A stretch of DNA of 64,000 nucleotides from Eubacteriaceae bacterium. Its GTDB lineage: Bacteria > Bacillota > Clostridia > Oscillospirales > Acutalibacteraceae. Every line of letters starts with the position of its first letter. Positions within the stretch are counted from its first letter, which is position 1. The position numbers were made by a program, and so were the translations under genes. The DNA is taken from NCBI GenBank assembly GCA_021770095.1, contig JAETRQ010000001.1:124001-188000 (forward strand). Reading direction: 5' to 3'. A model generated the notes under the pieces. That model ran no database searches. It saw nothing but the letters and a program-made list of their open reading frames with translations, and was not told the origin of the DNA. Of the stretch, positions 55,704 through 64,000 are shown piece after piece.

Positions 55704-57812
55704 TTAGTCTTTCTTAGCTCTTTCGCTGATGATTGACTCACTGATTGACTTAGGAACAGGTTCAAATCCGTCCGGTTCCATTGTATACTGTCCACGACCC
55801 TGAGTCTTTGAACGAAGGTCGTTGATATAACCGAACATTTCTGAAAGCGGTACTCTTGAGTTAATCTGCTTAGCACCGGCTCTGTCTTCCATACCCTGAA
55901 TCTGACCACGACGTGAGTTAAGGTCACCGATAACATCGCCCATATATTCTTCCGGAACAATAACAACAACCTTCATCATAGGTTCAAGGATGATTGGGTT
56001 TGCACCCTTAGCAGCGTCTTTGAAAGCCATAGAACCTGCAATCTTAAATGCCATTTCTGATGAGTCAACTTCGTGATAAGAACCATCATAAAGTTCAACT
56101 CTAACGTCAACAACATTGTAACCTGCAAGGATACCGCTCTTCATAGCGCCCTGGATACCGGCATCAACAGCAGGGATATACTCCTTAGGAATAGCACCGC
56201 CGACGATTTGGTTAACAAATTCGTAACCCTTACCGATACCATTTTCGTCAAGGTTAGGCATAATACGAATCTTAACATGACCGTACTGACCTGAACCACC
56301 GGACTGTCTCTTATATTTAAGGTCTGACTGGCCTTCGCTCTGGATTGTTTCTTTATAAGAAACCTGAGGAGCACCGACGTTTGCTTCGACCTTAAATTCA
56401 CGAAGAAGACGGTCAACAATAATCTCAAGGTGAAGTTCACCCATACCGGCGATAATTGTCTGTCCTGTTTCTTCATCTGTATAAGCTTTGAAAGTCGGGT
56501 CTTCTTCTGCAAGTTTTGCAAGAGCAATACCCATCTTTTCCTGACCTGCTTTTGTCTTAGGTTCAATAGCAACATTGATAACAGGATCAGGGAAATTCAT
56601 TGATTCGAGAATAATCGGATGATCTTCATCACAAAGCGTATCACCTGTTGTAGTATTCTTAAGACCTACAGCCGCAGCAATATCACCTGCATAACAGATT
56701 GGAATATCTTCTCTGTGGTTTGCATGCATCTGAAGAATTCTACCGATTCTTTCTCTCTTATCCTTAACTGAGTTGTAGCAAGGTGTACCTGCTTCAACAG
56801 TACCGGAGTAAACACGGAAGAAGCAAATCTTACCTACGAACGGGTCTGTTGCAATCTTGAATGCAAGAGCAGCAAACGGTTCGTCATCTGATGAATGGCG
56901 AGCTTCTTCTTCATCTGTGTCAGGATTAATACCCTTAATTGACTCAACATCTGTAGGAGCAGGCATATAATCAACAACAGCGTCAAGAAGTGGCTGAACA
57001 CCCATATTACGATAAGAAGTACCGCAGCAGATAGGCACCATATCATTTGCAATTGTTGATTTACGGATAATCCTTTTAATATCATCAACAGATATTGCAT
57101 CTTCGCCCTCTTCAAAATATTTTTCCATAAGCTCCTCGTCCTGTTCTGCAACATGCTCGATGAGTTCTGTTCTGTATTTTGCAGCAAGTTCCTTCATATC
57201 TTCAGGAATATCCTGAATTTCAAATTTCATACCCTTTTCTTTATCAGGATCGATATAGATAATAGCATGATTTTCAACAAGGTCAATAATGCCCTTGAAG
57301 GTATCCTCGCTTCCGATTGGAAGCTGGATTGGAAGAGCATTACACTTGAAACGGTCTTTAACCATTTCCAATGCTCTGTAGAAATCGGCACCCATAATAT
57401 CCATCTTATTAACATAGATCATTCTTGGTACCTTATATTCATCAGCCTGACGCCATACAGTTTCAGACTGTGGCTCAACACCGCCCTTTGCACAAAGAAC
57501 AGTAACTGAACCGTCAAGTACACGAAGTGAACGCTGAACTTCAACAGTGAAATCAACGTGACCCGGTGTATCTATAATATTGATTCTATGGTCTTTCCAG
57601 AAACAAGTTGTTGCAGCAGATGTGATTGTAATACCACGTTCCTGCTCCTGCTCCATCCAGTCCATTGTTGCAGAACCGTCGTGAGTTTCACCAATCTTAT
57701 GATTGATACCTGTATAGTACAAGATACGCTCAGTGGTGGTTGTTTTACCTGCATCAATATGAGCCATAATACCAATATTTCTTGTCATTTCAAGAGATAC
57801 TTTTCTTGGCAT
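55704..57812 (-). CDS. fusA: Elongation factor G
   Basis: GTPase that moves tRNAs and mRNA through the ribosome. G1 is [14 protein letters not shown] at residues 17-30, G3 is [12 protein letters not shown] and G4 is VNKMDI. Domains II to V follow to a total of 702 residues. A ribosome site GGAGGATATT precedes the ATG. It lies 12 nt after rpsG. Confidence 0.99.
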   Translation of the reverse strand: MPRKVSLEMTRNIGIMAHIDAGKTTTTERILYYTGINHKIGETHDGSATMDWMEQEQERGITITSAATTCFWKDHRINIIDTPGHVDFTVEVQRSLRVLDGSVTVLCAKGGVEPQSETVWRQADEYKVPRMIYVNKMDIMGADFYRALEMVKDRFKCNALPIQLPIGSEDTFKGIIDLVENHAIIYIDPDKEKGMKFEIQDIPEDMKELAAKYRTELIEHVAEQDEELMEKYFEEGEDAISVDDIKRIIRKSTIANDMVPICCGTSYRNMGVQPLLDAVVDYMPAPTDVESIKGINPDTDEEEARHSSDDEPFAALAFKIATDPFVGKICFFRVYSGTVEAGTPCYNSVKDKRERIGRILQMHANHREDIPICYAGDIAAAVGLKNTTTGDTLCDEDHPIILESMNFPDPVINVAIEPKTKAGQEKMGIALAKLAEEDPTFKAYTDEETGQTIIAGMGELHLEIIVDRLLREFKVEANVGAPQVSYKETIQSEGQSDLKYKRQSGGSGQYGHVKIRIMPNLDENGIGKGYEFVNQIVGGAIPKEYIPAVDAGIQGAMKSGILAGYNVVDVRVELYDGSYHEVDSSEMAFKIAGSMAFKDAAKGANPIILEPMMKVVVIVPEEYMGDVIGDLNSRRGQIQGMEDRAGAKQINSRVPLSEMFGYINDLRSKTQGRGQYTMEPDGFEPVPKSISESIISERAKKD

Positions 57813-57824
57813 AATATCCTCCTA

Positions 57825-58295
57825 TTAATATCTGAAATGAGCAAATGCTTTGTTTGCTTCTGCCATCTTGTGTGTATCGTCGCACTTCTTCACTGCGCCG
57901 CCTGTCTTGTTTACTGCGTCCATAATTTCAGCAGCAAGACGTTCCTTCATAGTTCTTTCTGAACGCTGACGAGCGTAAAGAGTAATCCAACGAAGACCGA
58001 GAGTCTGTCTTCTTTCAGGGCGAACTTCAAGAGGAACCTGGTAAGTAGCACCACCGATACGGCGAGCCTTTACCTCAAGAACCGGCATAACATTTTCCAT
58101 AGCTGCTTCAAAAGTCTCTAACGGATCATTACCGGTCTTTTCTTTAACGATGTCAAATGCTCCGTAAACGATTTTCTGAGCGACACCTTTTTTTCCATCA
58201 AGCATAATGTTGTTGATCAGTCTTGTAACAAGTTTTGAATTGTACAACGGATCAGGTAATACATCACGCTTAGCGATTTGACCTCTTCTTGGCAT
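57825..58295 (-). CDS. rpsG: 30S ribosomal protein S7
   Basis: Primary binding protein of the 3' domain of 16S rRNA, 156 residues. The N-terminus [20 protein letters not shown] and the loop [23 protein letters not shown] are typical. The ATG at 58293-58295 follows AAGGAGGGAAGCGAG. A gap of about 125 nt separates it from rpsL. In E. coli S7 regulates its own operon; no such site was identified here. Confidence 0.98.
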   Translation of the reverse strand: MPRRGQIAKRDVLPDPLYNSKLVTRLINNIMLDGKKGVAQKIVYGAFDIVKEKTGNDPLETFEAAMENVMPVLEVKARRIGGATYQVPLEVRPERRQTLGLRWITLYARQRSERTMKERLAAEIMDAVNKTGGAVKKCDDTHKMAEANKAFAHFRY

Positions 58296-58421
58296 CTCGC
58301 TTCCCTCCTTCATAAATTTTCAATGAGTTCATAGGTACTCGGTTTTCCCGTGGGCAACAAAAGGTCATATACGAAATATATATTAGGTATATAAACTATT
58401 GTTTTTCCATCAGAATAAGGC

Positions 58422-58844
58422 TTATTTCTTAGCAGCCTTTGGTCTTTTAGCACCGTATTTTGAACGGCTTTGCATTCTTCCGTTAACACCCTGAGTATCA
58501 AGAGTACCACGGATGATGTGGTAACGAACACCAGGAAGATCCTTAACACGTCCGCCACGAATCATAACAACTGAGTGTTCCTGAAGATTGTGACCAACGC
58601 CCGGAATGTAAGCAGAAACTTCAATACCGTTTGTAAGACGAACTCTGGCAATTTTACGAAGAGCAGAGTTAGGCTTCTTCGGAGTTGCTGTTTTAACTGC
58701 AGTACAAACACCACGTTTTTGAGGAGAACTGTTATCTGTCATAACGTTCTTCTTTGTGTTAAGTCCCTTAAGAAGTGCAGGTGCTTTTGCCTTTTTCTCA
58801 ACAGATTTACGACCTGTTCTGACTAATTGGTTAAAGGTAGGCAA
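58422..58844 (-). CDS. rpsL: 30S ribosomal protein S12, starting at UUG
   Basis: Decoding-centre protein of the small subunit, 140 residues. The conserved loops [19 protein letters not shown]-type and [13 protein letters not shown] are present, and the streptomycin-loop lysines are in place. The family start MPTFNQLVR is encoded here as TTG-CCT-ACC (TTG at 58842-58844), with GGAG 8 nt upstream; no ATG serves this N-terminus. It follows rpoC after a 196-nt leader that holds three hairpins. Confidence 0.97.
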   Translation of the reverse strand: MPTFNQLVRTGRKSVEKKAKAPALLKGLNTKKNVMTDNSSPQKRGVCTAVKTATPKKPNSALRKIARVRLTNGIEVSAYIPGVGHNLQEHSVVMIRGGRVKDLPGVRYHIIRGTLDTQGVNGRMQSRSKYGAKRPKAAKK

Positions 58845-59040
58845 TAGTTTATCTCCTTTCAAAATTATTTTATACGCAGTATGCGCATAAATCATACAGC
58901 AAAATTTACTGTATCATCTAAACGCACACCTTGGGGCAAAGATAAACTTCGCCCCAAAATGTTGTGTTTTTCACTAAAATCAGAGTATAAAATTTGTTAA
59001 TAATAGCCAAATCTCTACCCATGCAAAATAGCATTATATA
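58845..59040 (-). promoter_or_regulatory. Leader region between rpoC and rpsL with hairpins
   Basis: Read on the minus strand, a strong hairpin pairs CTTTGCCCC with GGGGCGAAG (58931-58957); the downstream side lacks a T-run, so it is not an ordinary terminator. Two smaller hairpins follow (ATACAG paired with CTGTAT; TATGCGCA paired with TGCGTATA). A weak promoter-like pair TTTGGC-16-TATACT lies upstream of them. The region may hold a promoter, a processing site or a translational control element for rpsL. Confidence 0.45.
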
Positions 59041-62000
59041 CTAAGACATTGTATTTGTCAAGAGTTCCTGTAATTGTTCAAGATTTAAAATCTCGTCACT
59101 GCCTTCTGATGAAAAGTAACTTGGAACAACATCAACATCTCTAAATACATCCATACCTGTGCCTGCCGGTACAAGTTTACCGATAATAACATTTTCCTTA
59201 AGACCAAGGAGTGGATCGCTCTTGCCCTTGATTGCAGCATCAGTAAGAACTCTTGTTGTTTCCTGGAAAGATGCAGCTGAAAGGAATGAATCAGTAGCAA
59301 GTGAAGCCTTTGTGATACCCATAAGAATAGGAATATAAGTTGCTTTCTTGAGTTCTGTTTCGCCTGCCTTTATTCTTGCATCAATCTTAGCATTTGCCTC
59401 ATCAACAGCAGCAACATCAATCATTGTACCTGAAACAAGATCAGTATCGCCTGCTTCATCAACCGTACACTTCTTGAGCATTTGACGAACAATTACTTCG
59501 ATATGCTTATCGTTGATGTCAACACCCTGTGTGCGGTAAGCAAACTGAACTTCTTTAATAAGATAATTATAAACAGCTTCTTCACCAAGGATAGCAAGTA
59601 CATCATGCGGATTTACTGCACCGAGAGTAAGTTCAGTTCCCTTTTGGATATGTGCACCTTCAACAATATTTTCGCAAAGACGAGCACCGTAAGGGATAAG
59701 ATATTTTCTTTCTTCTGCTGTTTCACTATTGAATACAACCACGTGACGGCTCTTTTTGATTTCTTCAAATCTAACATCGCCTTCAATTTCAGAAAGAATA
59801 GCAAGCTGCTTTGGCTTTCTTGCCTCAAAGAGTTCTTCAACTCTCGGAAGACCCTGAGTAATATCTGCACCGCCGGCAACACCACCGGTATGGAATGTTC
59901 TCATGGTCAGCTGTGTACCGGGTTCTCCGATTGACTGAGCAGCAATAATACCAACTGCCTCACCAACCTGAACCGGTTCGTTGAATGCAAGGTTTGAACC
60001 ATAACACTTACGGCATACACCATGGCGTGATTTACAAGTGATGAGTGATCTGATTTTAACGGATTCAACGCCTGCGTCAACAATTCTCTTTGCATCCTCA
60101 GAGGTCATCATCTTATCCGTTTCCATCAGAACTTCGCCTGTATTCGGATCAATAACAGGTTCAACACAGAAACGACCAGTAAGTCTTTCCTCAAGCGGTT
60201 CAAGGACACGGTTGCCGTCCATAATCTTAGAAACAACAATACCGTCATGGCATCCGCAGTCATCATCACGGATAATAACATCCTGTGATACGTCAACAAG
60301 ACGACGTGTAAGATAACCGGAGTCAGCAGTACGAAGCGCTGTATCGGCAAGACCTTTACGCGCACCACGTGAAGAAATGAAATATTCAAGGATATTAAGA
60401 CCTTCTCGGTAGTTTGCACGAATAGGAACTTCGATAGTCTTACCTGCTGTATTCGCAATAAGTCCTCTCATACCTGCCAACTGACGCAACTGAGAAGTAC
60501 TACCACGGGCACCTGAGTCAACCATCATATGGATTGGGTTGTGGGCACCGTCAAAGTTGCCTGTAAGCTCATTAGATACTTTATTTGTACAATCTTCCCA
60601 TGCTTTGATTACTGCTGAAGAACGTTCTTCATTCGTAATAAGACCATAGTTATAGTTATAAGTGATTTCATCAACTTTCTTTTCCGCCTCAGCAAGGAAG
60701 TCTTTCTTCTTTTCAGGAATAAGAGCATCACATACAGCAACGGTTGTACCGGACACAGTTGAATATTTATAACCCTGTGCTTTGAGTTCATCAAGCACTT
60801 TTGATGCAATTGAAACACCGTGAACATCAATACATTTTTCAGCAATCTGACCAAGTTGTTTCTTCTTAACAACAAATGAAATTTCAAGTTCAAATGCATT
60901 GTCAGGATTTGATCTGTCAACAAAGCCGAGATCCTGTGGTACAGGTCTGTTAAAGATAACACGACCAACAGTTGTCTTAACAAGTTTTGACTTAACTTCA
61001 CCGTCAATTTCTTTAGTAAATCTGATAAGGCATTCTGAATGAAGACCAAGAGAACCCTCCTGATAAGCCATCATTGCTTCGTCCTTATCACGATAGATAT
61101 TATATTTAGTAATTTCTTCACCGTTAATAACTTCTTTGTGCGGACAGCCGGGTTCGCCATCTTTAATCATAGTGAGGTAATAGGAACCGATAACCATATC
61201 CTGAGTAGGAACGGCAACAGGCTTACCGTCTGACGGTTTAAGAAGGTTATTCGCAGCAAGCATAAGCATTCTTGCCTCAGCCTGTGCTTCAGCAGAAAGC
61301 GGTACGTGAACAGCCATCTGGTCACCGTCGAAGTCAGCATTGAACGCTGTACATGCAAGCGGATGAAGTTTAATTGCACGACCTTCAACAAGTACAGGTT
61401 CAAACGCCTGAATACCAAGTCTGTGAAGGGTCGGAGCACGGTTAAGCATAACAGGATGATCCTTGATTACAACTTCAAGAGAATCCCAAACAGCAGGATT
61501 GTTTGCTCTTTCAACCATTTTTCTTGCTGATTTGATATTTGAAGCAACACCTGTTTCAACAAGACGTTTCATAACAAATGGTTTGAAAAGTTCAATTGCC
61601 ATTTCCTTAGGAAGACCGCACTGATGCATCTTCAATTCAGGACCGACAACGATAACAGAACGACCTGAATAGTCAACACGTTTACCGAGCAAGTTCTGAC
61701 GGAAACGACCCTGCTTACCTTTAAGCATATCACTGAGAGACTTAAGCGGTCTGTTATTAGGACCGGTAACAGGTCTGCCGCGTCTGCCGTTATCAATAAG
61801 AGCGTCAACAGATTCCTGAAGCATTCTCTTTTCATTTCTTACAATAATTTCAGGTGCACCGAGTTCAAGAAGTCTCTTGAGACGGTTATTTCTGTTAATA
61901 ACTCTTCTGTAAAGGTCATTGAGGTCAGATGTTGCAAATCTGCCGCCGTCAAGCTGAACCATAGGACGAATATCAGGCGGAATTACAGGAATAACATCTA

Positions 62001-62685
62001 AAATCATCCATTCAAGTTTGTTGCCGCTGTTATAGAAAGCATCAACAACATCAAGTCTCTTGAGTATTCTTACTCTCTTCTGACCTGTTGCAGTTTCAAG
62101 TTCAGCAGTAAGTTCATCACGCAGCTGAGCAACATCAATACTTTGAAGAAGTTCTTTAATTGCTTCGGCACCCATACCTGCTTTAAAGTCATCTTCATAT
62201 CTCTCACGCATTTCTGCATATTCTTTTTCATTCAGAATCTGCATTTTTTCAAGAGGGGTATCACCCGGATCTGTGACGATATAAAGCGCAAAATAAAGCA
62301 CTTTTTCAAGGTATCTCGGGCTGATGTCAAGAACAAGACCAAGACGGCTTGGAATACCCTTAAAATACCAAATATGAGATACAGGAGCAGCAAGTTCGAT
62401 ATGACCCATACGTTCACGGCGAACTTTTGCACGTGTAATTTCAACACCGCAGCGCTCACATACTTTGCCCTTATAACGAACTCTCTTGTACTTACCGCAG
62501 TGACATTCCCAGTCCTTCATAGGACCAAAAATTCTTTCACAGAAAAGGCCGTCACGTTCAGGCTTGAGAGTTCTGTAATTTATTGTTTCCGGCTTTGTTA
62601 CTTCGCCATAAGACCATTCACGAATCTGTTCAGGTGAAGCAAGACCGATTTTTATAGAACTGAATTCATTTTCATAATTATCCAT
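59041..62685 (-). CDS. rpoC: RNA polymerase beta' subunit
   Basis: Largest catalytic subunit of RNA polymerase, 1214 residues. The catalytic metal motif [12 protein letters not shown] is intact. The N-terminal zinc site ([20 protein letters not shown] near residue 60) and the later zinc site with [13 protein letters not shown] are present, as is the trigger-loop region [16 protein letters not shown]. The ATG at 62683-62685 has AAAGGAG upstream. It lies 47 nt after rpoB. Confidence 0.99.
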   Translation of the reverse strand: MDNYENEFSSIKIGLASPEQIREWSYGEVTKPETINYRTLKPERDGLFCERIFGPMKDWECHCGKYKRVRYKGKVCERCGVEITRAKVRRERMGHIELAAPVSHIWYFKGIPSRLGLVLDISPRYLEKVLYFALYIVTDPGDTPLEKMQILNEKEYAEMRERYEDDFKAGMGAEAIKELLQSIDVAQLRDELTAELETATGQKRVRILKRLDVVDAFYNSGNKLEWMILDVIPVIPPDIRPMVQLDGGRFATSDLNDLYRRVINRNNRLKRLLELGAPEIIVRNEKRMLQESVDALIDNGRRGRPVTGPNNRPLKSLSDMLKGKQGRFRQNLLGKRVDYSGRSVIVVGPELKMHQCGLPKEMAIELFKPFVMKRLVETGVASNIKSARKMVERANNPAVWDSLEVVIKDHPVMLNRAPTLHRLGIQAFEPVLVEGRAIKLHPLACTAFNADFDGDQMAVHVPLSAEAQAEARMLMLAANNLLKPSDGKPVAVPTQDMVIGSYYLTMIKDGEPGCPHKEVINGEEITKYNIYRDKDEAMMAYQEGSLGLHSECLIRFTKEIDGEVKSKLVKTTVGRVIFNRPVPQDLGFVDRSNPDNAFELEISFVVKKKQLGQIAEKCIDVHGVSIASKVLDELKAQGYKYSTVSGTTVAVCDALIPEKKKDFLAEAEKKVDEITYNYNYGLITNEERSSAVIKAWEDCTNKVSNELTGNFDGAHNPIHMMVDSGARGSTSQLRQLAGMRGLIANTAGKTIEVPIRANYREGLNILEYFISSRGARKGLADTALRTADSGYLTRRLVDVSQDVIIRDDDCGCHDGIVVSKIMDGNRVLEPLEERLTGRFCVEPVIDPNTGEVLMETDKMMTSEDAKRIVDAGVESVKIRSLITCKSRHGVCRKCYGSNLAFNEPVQVGEAVGIIAAQSIGEPGTQLTMRTFHTGGVAGGADITQGLPRVEELFEARKPKQLAILSEIEGDVRFEEIKKSRHVVVFNSETAEERKYLIPYGARLCENIVEGAHIQKGTELTLGAVNPHDVLAILGEEAVYNYLIKEVQFAYRTQGVDINDKHIEVIVRQMLKKCTVDEAGDTDLVSGTMIDVAAVDEANAKIDARIKAGETELKKATYIPILMGITKASLATDSFLSAASFQETTRVLTDAAIKGKSDPLLGLKENVIIGKLVPAGTGMDVFRDVDVVPSYFSSEGSDEILNLEQLQELLTNTMS

Positions 62686-62732
62686 TTGGAAGCACTCCTT
62701 TTTCAATATTAATTAGCGGAAGTCGTATCAGA

Positions 62733-64000
62733 TTATTCTTCGTTTTCTGTTTCATCGCTGTAAACATCAGCAAACAAATCAGCAAACGCATCTGACTGAC
62801 CTGCTTCCTCGCTTTCGCCTTCAGTATTTTCAACTTCATAGCCTTCCTGACCCTCAAAGTCATTTACTGTTGTGAAAGCTTTATCATCAATAGGCTGAAT
62901 ACCTGTACCGTCATCCAAATCCTGTTTGAGTTCAATTTCGTTGCCGTTGCGGTCAAGTACTTTTGTATCAAGACCCAGAGCCTGCAACTCCTTGAAGAGA
63001 ACCTTGAATGATTCAGGTGTTCCTGCCTGAGGAACATTTTCACCCTTAACAATTGATTCATAAGTGCGGACACGACCGATTGTATCGTCAGACTTAACAG
63101 TCATAATTTCCTGAAGTGTATATGCAGCACCATATGCTTCAAGTGCCCAAACTTCCATTTCACCAAAACGCTGTCCGCCGAACTGAGCCTTACCACCGAG
63201 CGGCTGCTGTGTAACAAGACTGTAAGGACCTGTTGAACGGGCATGAATCTTATCATCAACAAGATGGTGGAGTTTAAGGAAGTACATATAACCTACTGTA
63301 ATTCTGTTATCAAATTTTTCACCGGTACGTCCGTCAATCAGTTCGGTTTTACCGTCAAACACTTTGTTGCCGTTTTCGTCAACATAATAACCGATGTCGG
63401 CAAGTTCAAGGCAATCACGGATGTCCTGCTCGTGAGCGCCGTCGAATACAGGTGTCATCATTTTCCAGCCCAGAGCCATAGCGGCATAGCCGAGATGAAC
63501 TTCAAGAACCTGACCGATATTCATACGGGAAGGTACGCCGAGCGGGTTAAGAACAATGTCAAGCGGTCTGCCGTCCGGAAGGAAAGGCATATCTTCCTGA
63601 GGAAGAATTCTTGAAACAACACCCTTGTTACCATGACGACCGGCCATCTTATCGCCGACCTGAATTTTACGTTTCTGAGCAATGTATACTCTTACAACTT
63701 TGTTTACACCGGGTGAAAGTTCATCACTGTTTGCTCGTGTAAATACTTTTACATCAACTACAATACCATATTCACCGTGAGGAACACGCATAGAAGTGTC
63801 TCTTACTTCTCTTGCCTTTTCACCGAAGATTGCACGAAGAAGTCTTTCCTCAGCAGTAAGTTCGGTTTCACCCTTAGGTGTTACCTTACCAACAAGAATA
63901 TCTCCTGAATGAACTTCAGCACCGACACGGATAATACCGTCAGCATCCAAGTCCTTAAGAGCATCTTCACCGACGTTAGGAATATCTCTTGTAATTTCTT
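62733..64000 (-). CDS. rpoB: RNA polymerase beta subunit (partial, C-terminal part)
   Basis: The last 421 codons of rpoB; the 5' part lies beyond the right edge. Conserved regions include [17 protein letters not shown], the segment [14 protein letters not shown], and [19 protein letters not shown] near the C-terminus. The protein ends in an acidic tail ([18 protein letters not shown]) that extends past the usual beta C-terminal domain. No rifampicin-site residues are visible in this part. Confidence 0.99.
   Translation of the reverse strand, partial: EITRDIPNVGEDALKDLDADGIIRVGAEVHSGDILVGKVTPKGETELTAEERLLRAIFGEKAREVRDTSMRVPHGEYGIVVDVKVFTRANSDELSPGVNKVVRVYIAQKRKIQVGDKMAGRHGNKGVVSRILPQEDMPFLPDGRPLDIVLNPLGVPSRMNIGQVLEVHLGYAAMALGWKMMTPVFDGAHEQDIRDCLELADIGYYVDENGNKVFDGKTELIDGRTGEKFDNRITVGYMYFLKLHHLVDDKIHARSTGPYSLVTQQPLGGKAQFGGQRFGEMEVWALEAYGAAYTLQEIMTVKSDDTIGRVRTYESIVKGENVPQAGTPESFKVLFKELQALGLDTKVLDRNGNEIELKQDLDDGTGIQPIDDKAFTTVNDFEGQEGYEVENTEGESEEAGQSDAFADLFADVYSDETENEE

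Noticed and set aside
58931-58957. Strong hairpin after rpoC as an intrinsic terminator
   Set aside because: On the transcribed (minus) strand it is followed by GGTGTGCG rather than a T-run; kept only as a leader structure.
62143-62637. 164-codon plus-strand frame
   Set aside because: Antisense to the rpoC zinc-binding N-terminus; Phe/Cys/Thr-rich shadow.

Overview
The window looks like chromosomal DNA from a low-GC Gram-positive anaerobe of the Clostridia, most plausibly an Oscillospiraceae/Ruminococcaceae-type gut bacterium. That placement is an inference. It rests on low GC, A/T-rich intergenic DNA, strong AGGAGG-type ribosome sites, TTGACA/TATAAT promoters, teichoic-acid-type CDP-glycerol transferases, RecD2, TrmFO, ECF transporters, BMP-type lipoproteins and the absence of outer-membrane genes. 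I see no tRNA, rRNA, CRISPR array, insertion sequence or phage module.

Layout from left to right. 1-6918 (minus): a housekeeping run rlmB-type methyltransferase, dprA, topA, trmFO, plsX, rnc (cut by the left edge). 7041-8399 (minus): infC-rpmI-rplT with a consensus promoter, a structured leader and a terminator; infC appears to start at AUC. 8403-9779: a membrane acyltransferase gene facing a small ribbon-helix-helix gene, with a direct-repeat operator candidate between them. 9861-20790 (minus): a tightly packed eight-gene run glyA, two CDP-glycerol transferase genes (one very long and internally duplicated), aminotransferase, trpS, pyk, GNAT, mltG. 20926-22475: yebC and a GNAT gene converge on a 320-base imperfect inverted-repeat element. 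22595-28177 (minus): xpt plus a BMP lipoprotein and ABC transporter, read as purine/nucleoside salvage. 28366-33222 (plus): small accessory genes (DUF523, acetyltransferase, phosphotransferase-like, MATE) and a Na/Pi transporter behind a candidate Pho box.

33278-39594 (minus) is a complete F-type ATP synthase operon in which the delta and alpha subunits are one continuous 672-residue protein; this is the most unusual gene in the window. 39797-42282 (plus) holds proS and galE. 42344-46520 (minus) is an accessory operon of membrane proteins of unknown role with a small HTH regulator. 46686-51420 (minus) is an ECF vitamin transporter, probably for corrinoids, together with a corrinoid adenosyltransferase and a divergent MreB-like protein. 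51471-54285 holds recD2 and a small HTH/membrane-protein pair with a clear autoregulatory operator candidate. 54410-64000 (minus) is the classic rpoB-rpoC-rpsL-rpsG-fusA-tuf cluster, with rpoB cut by the right edge and rpsL starting at UUG.

The core genes cover transcription, translation, ATP synthesis and DNA maintenance. The accessory blocks between them deal mainly with the envelope and uptake of phosphate, purines and vitamins. All functional statements come from motif recognition by eye; no database search was run.
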